Positions 46,676-53,968 of a stretch of DNA of 64,000 nt are shown here, piece by piece; the first letter of the stretch is position 1; each line of letters opens with the position of its first letter. Origin of the DNA: Paenibacillus sp. E222 (GTDB taxonomy: Bacteria; Bacillota; Bacilli; Paenibacillales; Paenibacillaceae). The stretch lies in the NCBI RefSeq assembly GCF_013401555.1, contig NZ_CP058552.1, positions 2,790,001-2,854,000 of the forward strand. Direction: 5' to 3'. The translations under genes were made by a program, and so were the position numbers. The notes below the pieces were generated by a model. It made no database searches. It had not been told where the DNA came from and saw only the letters and a program-made list of their open reading frames with translations.

Positions 46676-48274
46676 ATGTCACAGACTCATATTGCAGCAG
46701 GCGCCACAGAGCGGACACCGGAGCAGCAGGAAGCACTGCATGCCATTGAACGTCTGGTAGCATTTGCCTTGCAGAACAAATTGATTGAAGAAGCGGATCG
46801 GGATTACAGCCGTAATCTTCTGCTGGAACAGTTCGGGTTCTCCGAGCCGTATGCTGGAGTATTGAACGAGACGGTGTTGGATGGACCCCAACCATTGCTG
46901 GACACGCTGATTGATTATGGATTCGAAATTGGACTTATACCTGAAAATACCGACACGTACCGTGATTTGCTCGATGCGAAAATTATGGGTCAATTGATGG
47001 CCCGTCCATCCGAGGTGGTGCGCGCATTCCGTTATACCGAGCAGACCGAAGGCATCGAAGCGGCTACCTCGCAATTCTATGAGCTTTCGATTCATTCCAA
47101 CTACATTCGGATGGACCGCATTTCCAAGAATGTGTATTGGACACAGCATACAGCTTATGGAGATATGGAGATTACGATCAACCTCTCCAAGCCGGAGAAA
47201 AGTCCGAAGGAAATCGCGATGGCCAAGCTGCTTCCGCCTCCGGTATATCCGAAATGCCAACTCTGTCGTGAAAATGTGGGCTATGCCGGTCGGGTCAACC
47301 ACCCGGCACGTCAAAACCTGCGTGTCATTCCATTGGAATTGAACGGCGAACCTTGGTTTTTCCAATACTCGCCATATGTGTACTACAACGAGCACTGCAT
47401 TATTTTCCATCACGATCATGTGCCGATGAAATTGACCAAAGATACGCTGCGCAGGCTGCTGGCTTTTGTGGGAGAGTATCCGCATTACTTTATCGGTTCC
47501 AATGCCGATCTGCCCATCGTTGGCGGTTCCATCCTGACTCATGACCATTTCCAGGGTGGACGTCATACCTTTGCCATTCAAAATGCGAAGCCAGAGGCTG
47601 TATTCCGCCACGCTGGTTCACCGGGCCTTACGCTCAGTCTTGTGAAATGGCCAATGTCCGTACTGCGGCTGGCCTCACAGGATCCGACTGAGTTGCTCGA
47701 AGCGGGGAATGCCGTTTATGAAGCGTGGAAGGTGTACAGTGATTCTACGGTGGAGATCGAAGCATTCAGTGAGGTTGATGGAGAGCGGATTCCGCACAAT
47801 ACGGTTACGCCAATCGTTCGTCGCAGTGCGGACGGTGGATATGAGATGGACCTCGTTCTGCGGAACAATCGCACGAATGATGAACATCCCGAAGGGATTT
47901 TCCACCCGCATCGCGAAATGCATCATCTGAAAAAAGAGAACATTGGACTCATCGAAGTGATGGGGCTTGCAATTCTGCCAGGTCGTTTGAAAGAAGAGCT
48001 GGACAGCATCGCGGATATTCTTGCTGGGGATACCCAACTTGCTGAGGCGGCCAAAGCCTCCGAACATGTGTTGAATAAACATCTGGGCTGGGCAGAAGAA
48101 TTGATCGAACGTTTCGGTCCCAACCTGAACAAGGAGCAAGCTGTTGCGCTTGTGCAACAGGAAGTCGGCTTGAAATTCGCCGAGATTCTGGAGCATGCGG
48201 GTGTTTACAAATATGATGAGGCAGGACGTAAAGCATTCCGTCGTTTTGTAAGCAGCATGGGATACACCGAATAA
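46676..48274 (+). CDS. galT: UDP-glucose--hexose-1-phosphate uridylyltransferase (class II GalT)
   Basis: A 532-residue enzyme of the Firmicute-type GalT family, clearly longer than the 350-residue E. coli form. It carries CQLCRENVGYAGR near residue 200, HPARQNLRVIPLEL, YFIGSNADLPIVGGSILTHDHFQGG (catalytic histidines in HDHFQGG near 290) and HPHREMHHLKKENIGLIEVMG near 415. It completes the Leloir pathway in galK-galE-galT. GGAGGCG precedes the ATG 15 bases after galE. A strong terminator follows. Confidence 0.95.
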   Translation: MSQTHIAAGATERTPEQQEALHAIERLVAFALQNKLIEEADRDYSRNLLLEQFGFSEPYAGVLNETVLDGPQPLLDTLIDYGFEIGLIPENTDTYRDLLDAKIMGQLMARPSEVVRAFRYTEQTEGIEAATSQFYELSIHSNYIRMDRISKNVYWTQHTAYGDMEITINLSKPEKSPKEIAMAKLLPPPVYPKCQLCRENVGYAGRVNHPARQNLRVIPLELNGEPWFFQYSPYVYYNEHCIIFHHDHVPMKLTKDTLRRLLAFVGEYPHYFIGSNADLPIVGGSILTHDHFQGGRHTFAIQNAKPEAVFRHAGSPGLTLSLVKWPMSVLRLASQDPTELLEAGNAVYEAWKVYSDSTVEIEAFSEVDGERIPHNTVTPIVRRSADGGYEMDLVLRNNRTNDEHPEGIFHPHREMHHLKKENIGLIEVMGLAILPGRLKEELDSIADILAGDTQLAEAAKASEHVLNKHLGWAEELIERFGPNLNKEQAVALVQQEVGLKFAEILEHAGVYKYDEAGRKAFRRFVSSMGYTE

Positions 48275-48287
48275 ACATGATAACGAG

Positions 48288-48319
48288 GAACACCAGCCCA
48301 TACAAGGGCTGGTGTTTTT
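48288..48319 (+). terminator. Terminator of the gal operon
   Basis: AACACCAGCCC / GGGCTGGTGTT with a 6-base loop and TTT, 14 bases after galT. Confidence 0.9.
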
Positions 48320-48321
48320 GG

Positions 48322-48350
48322 TACTTCTTTTCTATGCACACATGTATAAT
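48322..48350 (+). promoter_or_regulatory. Candidate promoter of the flavoprotein gene
   Basis: TATAAT at 48345-48350 preceded by TG; the -35 (TACTTC, 17 bases away) is poor. Confidence 0.35.
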
Positions 48351-48405
48351 CTTAGAAGAAAAGTCATGGACACTCCTTATCATTTGAAGAAAAGGGGATA
48401 CGAAA

Positions 48406-48993
48406 ATGGAAAAAAAGGTTTTGAATTTACCATTAGTTACCGATGCAGAGGAATTGCAGACCATGGTAGGAGAACCAAGCGAACAAGTACTCAACAAGGT
48501 GATTTCCTTTGTGGACACACATGTACAGCACTTTCTGTCCATGTCGCCATTATTCTTCCTGTCCACTTCAGACAGTTTAAGTAAAAGGGATGTATCCCCT
48601 CGCGGCGATGAGGCAGGCTTTGTGAAAGTGTTGGATCAATATCGGCTTGTCTATCCCGAACGTCCGGGTAATCGCCGTATCGATTCGTTGCTGAACATCC
48701 TGTCCAACCCTGGAGTTGGCATGATTTTTCTAATTCCGGGTATGAATGAAGTGCTGCGCATCAATGGGAGGGCCTCAATTACGAAGGATGAGGAATTTAT
48801 CGCGAGCATGGGGTGGAGCGGCAAAACCATCGGGGCTGCTGTCATTGTGGATGTGGAAGAATGTTTCATTCATTGTCCAAGAGCGTTTAAACAGGCGGGA
48901 ATATGGTCTTCTGAGACATGGGTGGATAAGGAAAGTCTGCCTTCAACCAGTGAAATGTTCCGTGCACACTTGCAAATTAATGGATTGCTATAA
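48406..48993 (+). CDS. Pyridoxamine 5'-phosphate oxidase-like FMN protein (MSMEG_1061 family)
   Basis: A 195-residue split-barrel flavin protein: PLFFLSTSDSLSKRDVSPRGDEAGFV, NRRIDSLLNILSNPGVGMIFLIPG, EVLRINGRASIT and the C-terminal FIHCPRAFKQAGIWSSETW are typical of the MSMEG_1061-type PPOX subfamily. Relatives bind FMN or F420 and act on unknown substrates; the gene is not the vitamin B6 enzyme PdxH. AAGGGGA lies 8 bases before the ATG. It stands alone after the gal terminator. Confidence 0.83.
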   Translation: MEKKVLNLPLVTDAEELQTMVGEPSEQVLNKVISFVDTHVQHFLSMSPLFFLSTSDSLSKRDVSPRGDEAGFVKVLDQYRLVYPERPGNRRIDSLLNILSNPGVGMIFLIPGMNEVLRINGRASITKDEEFIASMGWSGKTIGAAVIVDVEECFIHCPRAFKQAGIWSSETWVDKESLPSTSEMFRAHLQINGLL

Positions 48994-49010
48994 AGTGAGT
49001 GGCTATCGAT

Positions 49011-49039
49011 TTGTTTTTGTATAATCGGGGTACTATAAT
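49011..49039 (+). promoter_or_regulatory. Candidate promoter of the iron alcohol dehydrogenase
   Basis: TTGTTT, 17-base spacer, TATAAT (49034-49039); 46 bases before the start codon. Confidence 0.5.
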
Positions 49040-49085
49040 TGGAGTTGCACTAAAAATTCTAAACTCCATTGGAGGCGACATAGAT

Positions 49086-50249
49086 ATGAGATCTTTTCAA
49101 TTTTATAATCCAACCCGATTGATTTTCGGTAAAGGTCAGCTGGAAGCACTGAAAACCGAAGTACCGAAATACGGTAAACGGGTTCTGCTTGTATATGGTG
49201 GCGGCAGTATCAAACGCAGCGGTTTGTACGAGCAGGTGATCGGACTGCTGAAGGAAGTTGGAGCTGAGGTTACAGAGCTGGCTGGTGTAGAACCGAACCC
49301 GCGTCTTTCGACTGTTCACAAAGGCGTAGACCTCTGCAAAACGAACAACATTGACCTGGTCCTCGCTGTAGGCGGCGGCAGTGTACTGGATTGTGCCAAA
49401 GCGATTGCCGTAGGTGCCAAGTATGATGGCGATATGTGGGATTTTGCTCAGCGTAAAGCCGTTGCACAGGATGCTCTTCCGCTCGGAACCGTGCTGACAA
49501 TGGCTGCAACGGGCTCGGAAATGAACTCTGGATCGGTTATCACCAATCAGGATACACAGGAGAAGTTGGGCTGGGGCAGCGCGTATTCGTTCCCTGCGTT
49601 CTCGATCCTTGATCCGGTAAATACATATACCGTTCCTTTGGACCAAACGGTTTATGGCATGGTTGATATGATGTCCCACGTACTGGAGCATTACTTCCAT
49701 CTGGATGCCAACACACCGGTTCAGCTCGGATTCTGTGAGACGATTCTGCGCACAGTTATGGATGCAGCCCCTCGTCTGGTTGAAGACCTGGAGAACTATG
49801 AACTGCGTGAAACGATTCTGTACTGCGGAACGATGGCATTGAACGGCGTACTGAACATGGGTCTCGCGGGTGACTGGGCTACTCACAATATCGAACACGC
49901 GGTATCCGCAGTGTATGACATTCCGCATGGCGGAGGGCTCGCGATTCTGTTCCCGCACTGGATGAAGCATAATGTGGACGTCAATGTGGATCGGTTCAAA
50001 CGTCTCGCGATCAATGTGTTTGAAGTTAACCCTGAAGGTAAATCGGACAAACAGATTGCTGAAGAAGGAATTGAAGCGTTGAGCAAATTCTGGACATCCA
50101 TTGGTGCGCCTAACCGTCTGGCTGATTATGATATCGATGACAGCCAAATCGAAGTTATGGCTGATAAAGCCATGCTCTTCGGCCCATTTGGTAACTTCAA
50201 AAAATTGCAACGTGAAGATGTTGTATCCATCTACAAGGCTTCTCTGTAA
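49086..50249 (+). CDS. Iron-containing alcohol dehydrogenase (BdhA/YugJ-like)
   Basis: A 387-residue group III alcohol dehydrogenase. It has the N-terminal [19 protein letters not shown], the cofactor GGGS in [16 protein letters not shown] near residue 98, and metal histidines in [13 protein letters not shown] near 200 and [28 protein letters not shown] (described in parts, about 270-295). The branch includes Clostridium butanol dehydrogenase and Bacillus YugJ/YugK; the aldehyde substrate is not fixed, and NADP use is usual. GGAGG lies 10 bases before the ATG at 49086. Confidence 0.9.
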   Translation: MRSFQFYNPTRLIFGKGQLEALKTEVPKYGKRVLLVYGGGSIKRSGLYEQVIGLLKEVGAEVTELAGVEPNPRLSTVHKGVDLCKTNNIDLVLAVGGGSVLDCAKAIAVGAKYDGDMWDFAQRKAVAQDALPLGTVLTMAATGSEMNSGSVITNQDTQEKLGWGSAYSFPAFSILDPVNTYTVPLDQTVYGMVDMMSHVLEHYFHLDANTPVQLGFCETILRTVMDAAPRLVEDLENYELRETILYCGTMALNGVLNMGLAGDWATHNIEHAVSAVYDIPHGGGLAILFPHWMKHNVDVNVDRFKRLAINVFEVNPEGKSDKQIAEEGIEALSKFWTSIGAPNRLADYDIDDSQIEVMADKAMLFGPFGNFKKLQREDVVSIYKASL

Positions 50250-50284
50250 AAACAAAACGCAAAAGGCACAGCAATGTGTTCTGG

Positions 50285-50322
50285 AACCGCACGTCTCCTT
50301 TAACGGAGATTTGCGGTTTTTT
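50285..50322 (+). terminator. Terminator after the iron alcohol dehydrogenase
   Basis: AACCGCA / TGCGGTT outer stem, TCTCC / GGAGA inner stem, then a run of T. Confidence 0.85.
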
Positions 50323-50421
50323 GTTGTGAATAAGAGCCAATCGGAGATTGTTCCAGCAACGGGGCCATATTGCGAGGAGAATAACCATTATCGGGTCTGG
50401 AAACCAAATGAGGAAAGATTT

Positions 50422-50448
50422 TGAAACATAACGGCACCTTGCTACGTA
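50422..50448 (+). promoter_or_regulatory. SigW-type ECF promoter upstream of yuaF-floT
   Basis: TGAAAC (50422-50427), a 17-base spacer and CGTA (50445-50448), matching the ECF SigW consensus TGAAAC-N16-CGTA apart from one extra spacer base. It is 62 bases before yuaF. The Bacillus yuaF-floT-yuaI operon is a known SigW target. Confidence 0.65.
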
Positions 50449-50510
50449 TTTATTTACATGAGGAATGCCCAGTTGGATGGAATTGCGGCAGAAGAGAGGA
50501 GGAACGGGGA

Positions 50511-51047
50511 ATGGAGTCAATCTATTGGGGGTGTCTAATTGGAGGAGCCATATTTGCAGTTGTCAGCCTTGTACTAGGTGACTTGATTGATGGCTTGCTG
50601 GACGGGGCCTTTGAATTGCCAGGCCTTGATTTTTTCAAACCTGTTGTGCTGGCCGGTTCCATAACAACCTTTGGCGGAGCCGGTATTATGCTGACACGTT
50701 ATAGCTCGTTAAGTGCAATTTCGGCATTGATACTATCCCTGCTTATAGGTATTGCTGCAGCCATGCTGGTATTCTTCGCATATATCAAGCCGATGCGTAA
50801 CAGTGACGTCTCCATAGCGTTTTCCATGAAAGAGCTATCTGGGAAAATTGGAGAAATTACCATTCCGGTACCGGAAAAAGGTTTTGGTGAGGTTATGATC
50901 AAAATTGCTGCCGGTAATACGGTGCACACGGCATCCAGCTTTGAACATCGTCCCATTGCGGCGGGAGCGCGTGTTGTAGTTGTGGATGTAACCGAAGGTG
51001 TCCTGCGAGTATCGGAATGGGATGAAGATGTACTTAAAAATGTTTAA
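50511..51047 (+). CDS. yuaF: NfeD-like membrane protein (YuaF), partner of flotillin
   Basis: A 178-residue protein (Bacillus YuaF 174) with three or four membrane helices (about residues 5-28, 45-65, 68-95) and a C-terminal OB-fold NfeD domain (about 110-175: SGKIGEITIPVPEKGFGEV, ARVVVVDVTEGVLRV). NfeD proteins work with SPFH proteins in membrane microdomains. The ATG at 50511 has GAGGAGGAACGGGG upstream; the frame is open 30 codons earlier. It is 58 bases upstream of floT and shares its SigW-like promoter. Confidence 0.88.
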   Translation: MESIYWGCLIGGAIFAVVSLVLGDLIDGLLDGAFELPGLDFFKPVVLAGSITTFGGAGIMLTRYSSLSAISALILSLLIGIAAAMLVFFAYIKPMRNSDVSIAFSMKELSGKIGEITIPVPEKGFGEVMIKIAAGNTVHTASSFEHRPIAAGARVVVVDVTEGVLRVSEWDEDVLKNV

Positions 51048-51105
51048 GGTAGTTTAACCGTTAGCAGTGTAAGCAGTCATGTATGAATAAGGGGAGAGAT
51101 GTGGA

Positions 51106-52659
51106 ATGGATTTGAATTTGGATTGGGATGTATTGTTGATTCCTGCAGTTGTGGTAGGTGTTATTCTGATTCTTGGTTTGGCGTTCTGGGCGAGGTACAA
51201 AACGGTTGGGCCGGATGAAGCCATGATCGTTACGGGTTCATTCCTGGGAAGTAAAAATATATCCGACGATGACTCCGGACGAAAAATTAAAATTGTTCGT
51301 GGAGGCGGCGCATTTATCTTGCCAGTGTTCCAGCAGTCAGAGTTTATCTCGCTGTTGTCCCACAAGCTGGACGTTTCCACGCCGGAAGTATACACGGAAC
51401 AAGGGGTACCGGTCATTGCCGATGGTGTCGCCATTATCAAGGTCGGAAGCTCTGTAGAAGACGTGGCTACTGCAGCCGAGCAATTTATCGGTAAGCCGGT
51501 AGAATCGTTAAGAGGTGAAGCGCAGGAAGTTCTGGAAGGGCATTTGCGGGCCATCCTCGGAACGATGACGGTGGAAGAAGTATACCGTAACCGCGATCGC
51601 TTCGCGCAAGAGGTTCAAGGTGTAGCTGCCAGGGATCTGAAAAAAATGGGACTGCAAATTGTCTCTTTTACCATCAAAGATGTTCGTGACAAACAAGGTT
51701 ATCTGGATGCCCTCGGTAAACCGAGGATAGCAGCCGTCAAGCGGGATGCTGAAATTGCGGAAGCGGAAGCGATGCGGGATGCACGTATTCAGAAGGCTAA
51801 TGCGGAAGAGCAGGGGCAAAAAGCCGAGTTGCTGCGTGATACGAATATCGCTGAAGCTGCAAAAGAGAAGGAACTGAAAGTAGCGACATTTAAGCGGGAT
51901 CAGGATACAGCTAAAGCCGAAGCGGATCAGGCGTACCATATCCACGAAGCACGTGCGAGACAAACCGTGGTGGAAGAAGAGATGAAGGTTGAGCTCGTTC
52001 GTAAAGAACGTGAGATCGATCTGCAAGAGAAAGAAATTATCGTACGTGAGAAGCAATATGATGCTGAAGTGAAGAAAAAGGCAGAAGCAGACCGTTATGC
52101 GGTGGAGCAGGCTGCCGAAGCGGATAAAGCCAAAAGAATGCGTGAAGCCGATGCGGTACAGTACTCCATTGAAACGCATGCAAAAGCTACTGCCGAGCAG
52201 AAGCGTCTCGAAGGTCAGGCGATGGCAGATGCTGAACGCGCTAAAGGTACAGCAGATGCAGAGGTTATTCGCCTCCGGGGTCTGGCGGAAGCAGAAGCGA
52301 AGGAAAAACTGGCCGAGGCGTTCCAAAAGTTCGGCGAAGCTGCCGTGCTCGATATCATCGTCAAAATGCTGCCTGAACTTGCTGGTAAAATTGCGGAGCC
52401 GATCTCCTCGATTGATAAGCTGACTGTTGTGGACACAGGTAAAGGTGAAGGCGCCACTCGTGTAAGTAATTATGTAACTGAGCTCATGGCGACGGCTCCT
52501 GAGATGCTCAAAAGTGTCTCCGGCATTGATGTGGAGCAGTTAATTAAAGGTCTCACCAAACCTAAAACAACAGCACCGGTTGCTATTCAACAGAGTGAAC
52601 CTGTTACAACCCCATCGATAATCGATAAGATTGTGGAAAAAGCTGGAGTTGAAGATTAA
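51106..52659 (+). CDS. floT: Flotillin FloT (YuaG)
   Basis: A 517-residue membrane microdomain scaffold. An N-terminal membrane hairpin (residues 8-30), the SPFH/band 7 domain (about 40-210: GPDEAMIVTG, ILPVFQQSEFISLLSHKLDV) and a long coiled coil rich in Glu, Ala, Lys and Arg (about 210-400, many EAE/KAEA units) are followed by a C-terminal GxGEGA region. FloT organises functional membrane microdomains and affects fluidity. GGGGAGAG precedes the ATG. With yuaF it forms a two-gene operon ended by a terminator. Confidence 0.94.
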   Translation: MDLNLDWDVLLIPAVVVGVILILGLAFWARYKTVGPDEAMIVTGSFLGSKNISDDDSGRKIKIVRGGGAFILPVFQQSEFISLLSHKLDVSTPEVYTEQGVPVIADGVAIIKVGSSVEDVATAAEQFIGKPVESLRGEAQEVLEGHLRAILGTMTVEEVYRNRDRFAQEVQGVAARDLKKMGLQIVSFTIKDVRDKQGYLDALGKPRIAAVKRDAEIAEAEAMRDARIQKANAEEQGQKAELLRDTNIAEAAKEKELKVATFKRDQDTAKAEADQAYHIHEARARQTVVEEEMKVELVRKEREIDLQEKEIIVREKQYDAEVKKKAEADRYAVEQAAEADKAKRMREADAVQYSIETHAKATAEQKRLEGQAMADAERAKGTADAEVIRLRGLAEAEAKEKLAEAFQKFGEAAVLDIIVKMLPELAGKIAEPISSIDKLTVVDTGKGEGATRVSNYVTELMATAPEMLKSVSGIDVEQLIKGLTKPKTTAPVAIQQSEPVTTPSIIDKIVEKAGVED

Positions 52660-52726
52660 GACAACGAATCATAACGCACTCATGCTCTATTGACCTTAAG
52701 GCAAATTTTTGTTACTTTTTAAGCGA

Positions 52727-52765
52727 GACGTCCGGCGCGGTTTGCCCGCTTCCGGATGTCTTTTC
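52727..52765 (+). terminator. Terminator after floT
   Basis: GACGTCCGG / CCGGATGTC stem (one G-T pair), 17-base loop, then TTTT. Confidence 0.75.
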
Positions 52766-52776
52766 TTACTTAATAG

Positions 52777-52808
52777 GGTGTGACTGAATCACACCTAAGA
52801 TGGTGTGA
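52777..52808 (+). promoter_or_regulatory. Three-arm alternating hairpin upstream of glcT
   Basis: GGTGTGA (52777-52783), TCACACC (52789-52795) and GGTGTGA (52802-52808) lie in a row. The middle arm can pair perfectly with either outer arm, giving two mutually exclusive 7-bp hairpins. The second ends 5 bases before the GAGGTG ribosome site of glcT. Confidence 0.6.
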
Positions 52809-52825
52809 AAAAAGAGGTGCAAACA

Positions 52826-53680
52826 TTGAGTAGCCTGCAAGTAGCCAAAGCGCTAAATAATAATGTAATTATTGCACAGCATCCTGAGCATGGAGAAGTT
52901 GTCGTGATTGGTAAAGGCATCGGCTTCAATCGGAAGACGAAAGACATTATTCCACTGATGGCTGTGGAGAAGATGTTCATTTTGAGAAACCAGCAGGAGC
53001 AGGAGCAGTATAAACAGCTTCTTCCACAAGTGGATGAAGCATTGATCGAAATTATTAACGAAGTCATTACGTATATTGCAGAACATACAGACGTTCCTTT
53101 AAATGAACATATTCATATCGCATTGACCGACCATATTTCTTTTGCATTAAAACGAAAAGAACAAGGGATTGTCATTCAGAATCCTTTTCTATATGAGACC
53201 CGTGAAATCTATCCTGACGAATATCGCATGGGCGAATATGCAGTTCGTTTGATTAAAGAAAAACTGGGCGTAGATCTGGGAATGGATGAAATCGGTTTTA
53301 TTGCGCTCCACATCTACAGTGCGATGACCAACCAAAATATTTCTCAAGTTCGCGAGCATTCCCAACTGATTACCGATTTGGTGAGCCTGGTGTCCACCCA
53401 ACTGGATTATTCGTTTGAGACGCAGTCACTGGATTACTCCCGGTTACTGACTCATCTTCGGTTTGCCTTGGAACGAGTCCGTCGGGGAGATAAAGTGGAA
53501 GAAATCCACAAATTGGATTCCCTATTGAAGTTAGAATATCCTGAAATGTACTCGCTTGCATGGAAGCTGACGAAGGTGATGGAAAAAAGGTTGAATCTTC
53601 CAGTCTATCCTGCTGAAGTAGGGTATCTGACCATCCATTTGCAGCGACTGAATCAAAGGAAAGAAGAAGACAACCAGTGA
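52826..53680 (+). CDS. glcT: GlcT, antiterminator of the ptsGHI operon (BglG family)
   Basis: A 284-residue RNA-binding antiterminator: co-antiterminator domain (residues 1-60; KALNNNVII, VVVIGKGIGFNRK), PRD1 (about 65-170, with histidines in EHTDVPLNEHIHIALTDHI) and PRD2 (about 175-280, LHIYSAM and GYLTIHLQRL). Phosphorylation of the PRD histidines by HPr and the glucose permease controls binding to the ptsG leader RNA. The TTG at 52826 has GAGGTG upstream and fits the family N terminus; a GTG at 52805 lies inside the hairpin. The target leader begins 50 bases downstream. Confidence 0.94.
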   Translation: MSSLQVAKALNNNVIIAQHPEHGEVVVIGKGIGFNRKTKDIIPLMAVEKMFILRNQQEQEQYKQLLPQVDEALIEIINEVITYIAEHTDVPLNEHIHIALTDHISFALKRKEQGIVIQNPFLYETREIYPDEYRMGEYAVRLIKEKLGVDLGMDEIGFIALHIYSAMTNQNISQVREHSQLITDLVSLVSTQLDYSFETQSLDYSRLLTHLRFALERVRRGDKVEEIHKLDSLLKLEYPEMYSLAWKLTKVMEKRLNLPVYPAEVGYLTIHLQRLNQRKEEDNQ

Positions 53681-53728
53681 ATTTTTTCCACAAGTGGAAT
53701 TGCAGTTTGAGAAATTTCTTGTAAAGGC

Positions 53729-53757
53729 TTGCATCGTTTTTGAAGTGATGCTACAAT
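53729..53757 (+). promoter_or_regulatory. ptsG promoter
   Basis: TTGCAT (53729-53734), 17-base spacer, TACAAT (53752-53757), between glcT and the antiterminator leader. Confidence 0.7.
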
Positions 53758-53792
53758 GGTCTCCGTAATCAAGCAACTGAATAAACACAAAC

Positions 53793-53912
53793 GACGTGTT
53801 ACTGATTCGATCAGGCATGAGTTATCTAGAGCATGATTGTTCTTACCTTATACCGGGTATGCTATACCCGAAGGTTGGACCAATTTAGCTTTGTTAACTC
53901 GTGCCTTTTTTG
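53793..53912 (+). ncRNA. ptsG leader: RNA antiterminator (RAT) and terminator
   Basis: ACGTGTTACTGATTCGATCA (53794-53813) and the following GGCATGAGTT form the RAT bound by GlcT. GGCATGAGTTA (53814-53824) also pairs with TAACTCGTGCC (53895-53905), which is followed by six T: the terminator. The two overlap, so GlcT binding prevents termination. An inner GGGTAT/ATACCC hairpin sits in the long terminator loop. Confidence 0.88.
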
Positions 53913-53968
53913 TTTTCCCTTGCTTGCATCACAACATAAAAATTTAAGAGAAAGGTGGATACGACGCA

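Noticed and set aside
46679..47611. 310-residue minus-strand frame opposite galT
   Set aside because: Shadow of galT codon bias; no ribosome site or recognisable domain.
49059..50255. 398-residue minus-strand frame covering the whole iron alcohol dehydrogenase gene
   Set aside because: Antisense of a well-supported gene; Cys/His-rich without domain features and no start signal.
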